Source: Nitrosomonas sp. (GTDB lineage Bacteria > Pseudomonadota > Gammaproteobacteria > Burkholderiales > Nitrosomonadaceae). From it: 64,000 bases of DNA. A program made the translations under genes and the position numbers. Positions 63,696 to 64,000 of the stretch are shown here, piece after piece. Under the pieces are notes generated by a model that saw nothing but the letters and a program-made list of their open reading frames with translations, had not been told where the DNA came from and did not search any database. Where the stretch lies: the NCBI GenBank assembly GCA_024281825.1, contig JAMWZY010000001.1, forward strand, positions 310,001 through 374,000, written 5' to 3'. Numbering within the stretch: position 1 is the first letter of the stretch; each line of letters begins with the position of its first letter.

Positions 63696-64000
63696 ATGCG
63701 CAACTCAACTGCTACTTTTTCTAATTCAATGAACTTGCAGATTCTTATACCGAATCTTTTTTGGCCGGATAGCTCTCAACCTGAAATCTATAGTGATTTA
63801 TCACTTTCTGGACTGGAGAAAATGCTATCAAAAAGTGAGAGAAAGACTTACCCACCAGAGACACTAGAAACATGGCTTTGTAAATCATTTCACATCGATA
63901 AGCAAAAATGTGATTGGCCTATTGCGCCCATTATGGTGCAAAACGATAGTATGAATTCTATTCTGTCAAATGCGGATTTCTGGATGCGTGCAGATCCTGT
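63696..64000 (+). CDS. Conserved protein of unknown function (RpfE/COG4255-like), N-terminal part
   Basis: The frame from the ATG at 63696 stays open to the window end (about 101 codons). The sequence LQILIPNLFWPDSS, LSGLEKMLSKSERK, LETWLCKSFHI and CDWPIAPIMV, then FWMRADPV, resembles a family of betaproteobacterial and Xanthomonas proteins sometimes called RpfE-like, related to cofactor-independent phosphoglycerate mutases. Function is not established. A later ATG at 63729 (MNLQILIPNLFWP) matches the usual family start better; no ribosome binding site separates the two. Confidence 0.6.
   Translation, partial: MRNSTATFSNSMNLQILIPNLFWPDSSQPEIYSDLSLSGLEKMLSKSERKTYPPETLETWLCKSFHIDKQKCDWPIAPIMVQNDSMNSILSNADFWMRADP

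Overview
The window looks like chromosome of a betaproteobacterium of the Nitrosomonas type. This is inferred from the protein character, from the gene orders aroA-cmk-rpsA-ihfB-lapA-pyrF and rpmH-rnpA-yidD-yidC-mnmE, from a moderate to low GC content and from a cyclooxygenase-like gene next to a lipoxygenase gene. No rRNA or tRNA gene, CRISPR array or intact insertion sequence was seen. The species assignment is an inference, not a database result.

Layout. 1-613: 5' part of a membrane sensor gene (minus). 740-1852: corA. 2051-5418: a two-gene operon in which a cyclooxygenase-like haem dioxygenase is followed by a lipoxygenase, with a short inverted-repeat element just upstream. 5872-8631: rluF-like gene, a DUF2835 gene and ettA. 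8661-10014: small accessory islet (DUF4160/DUF2442 pair, a DUF6988-like protein, a decayed yoeB toxin gene). 10025-13638: selO, a flavin monooxygenase and a DsbA-like protein. 13639-17354: gene-poor AT-rich region with a secreted beta-helix/CARDB protein, small orphan genes and a solo CZB-domain protein. 17355-21645: mnmE, yidC, yidD, rnpA and rpmH. 21988-22968: two small membrane proteins.

22988-41668 reads as one cell-surface module. A three-gene type I secretion system (ABC transporter, membrane fusion protein, TolC-like protein) lies downstream of a glycan locus made of a Wzm/Wzt ABC exporter, a methyltransferase-acetyltransferase fusion, a deacetylase-glycosyltransferase fusion, a double GT4 protein, two GT2 enzymes and an epimerase. 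Divergent from wzm is a 775-residue Ala/Thr/Gly-rich protein with RTX repeats that resembles Caulobacter-type S-layer proteins. The simplest reading is that the type I system exports this protein and the glycan cluster makes the surface polysaccharide that anchors or decorates it.

42074-47326 is the aroA-cmk-rpsA-ihfB-lapA-pyrF housekeeping block. 47598-57665 is a ten-gene variant type II secretion/type IV pilus-like operon: GspG, GspF and GspE, a PilM/N/O/P-like inner-membrane set, a lipoprotein secretin with a C-terminal cohesin-like domain, and three further pseudopilin-like proteins. 57840-64000 holds an orphan TRAP binding protein, clpA-clpS, a cold-shock gene, icd and the start of a conserved gene of unknown role.

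The most unusual item is the cyclooxygenase-lipoxygenase operon. The first enzyme keeps the proximal haem histidine and the radical tyrosine of cyclooxygenases but appears to have Asp in place of the distal peroxidase His. The lipoxygenase ends in Val instead of the usual iron-liganding Ile.
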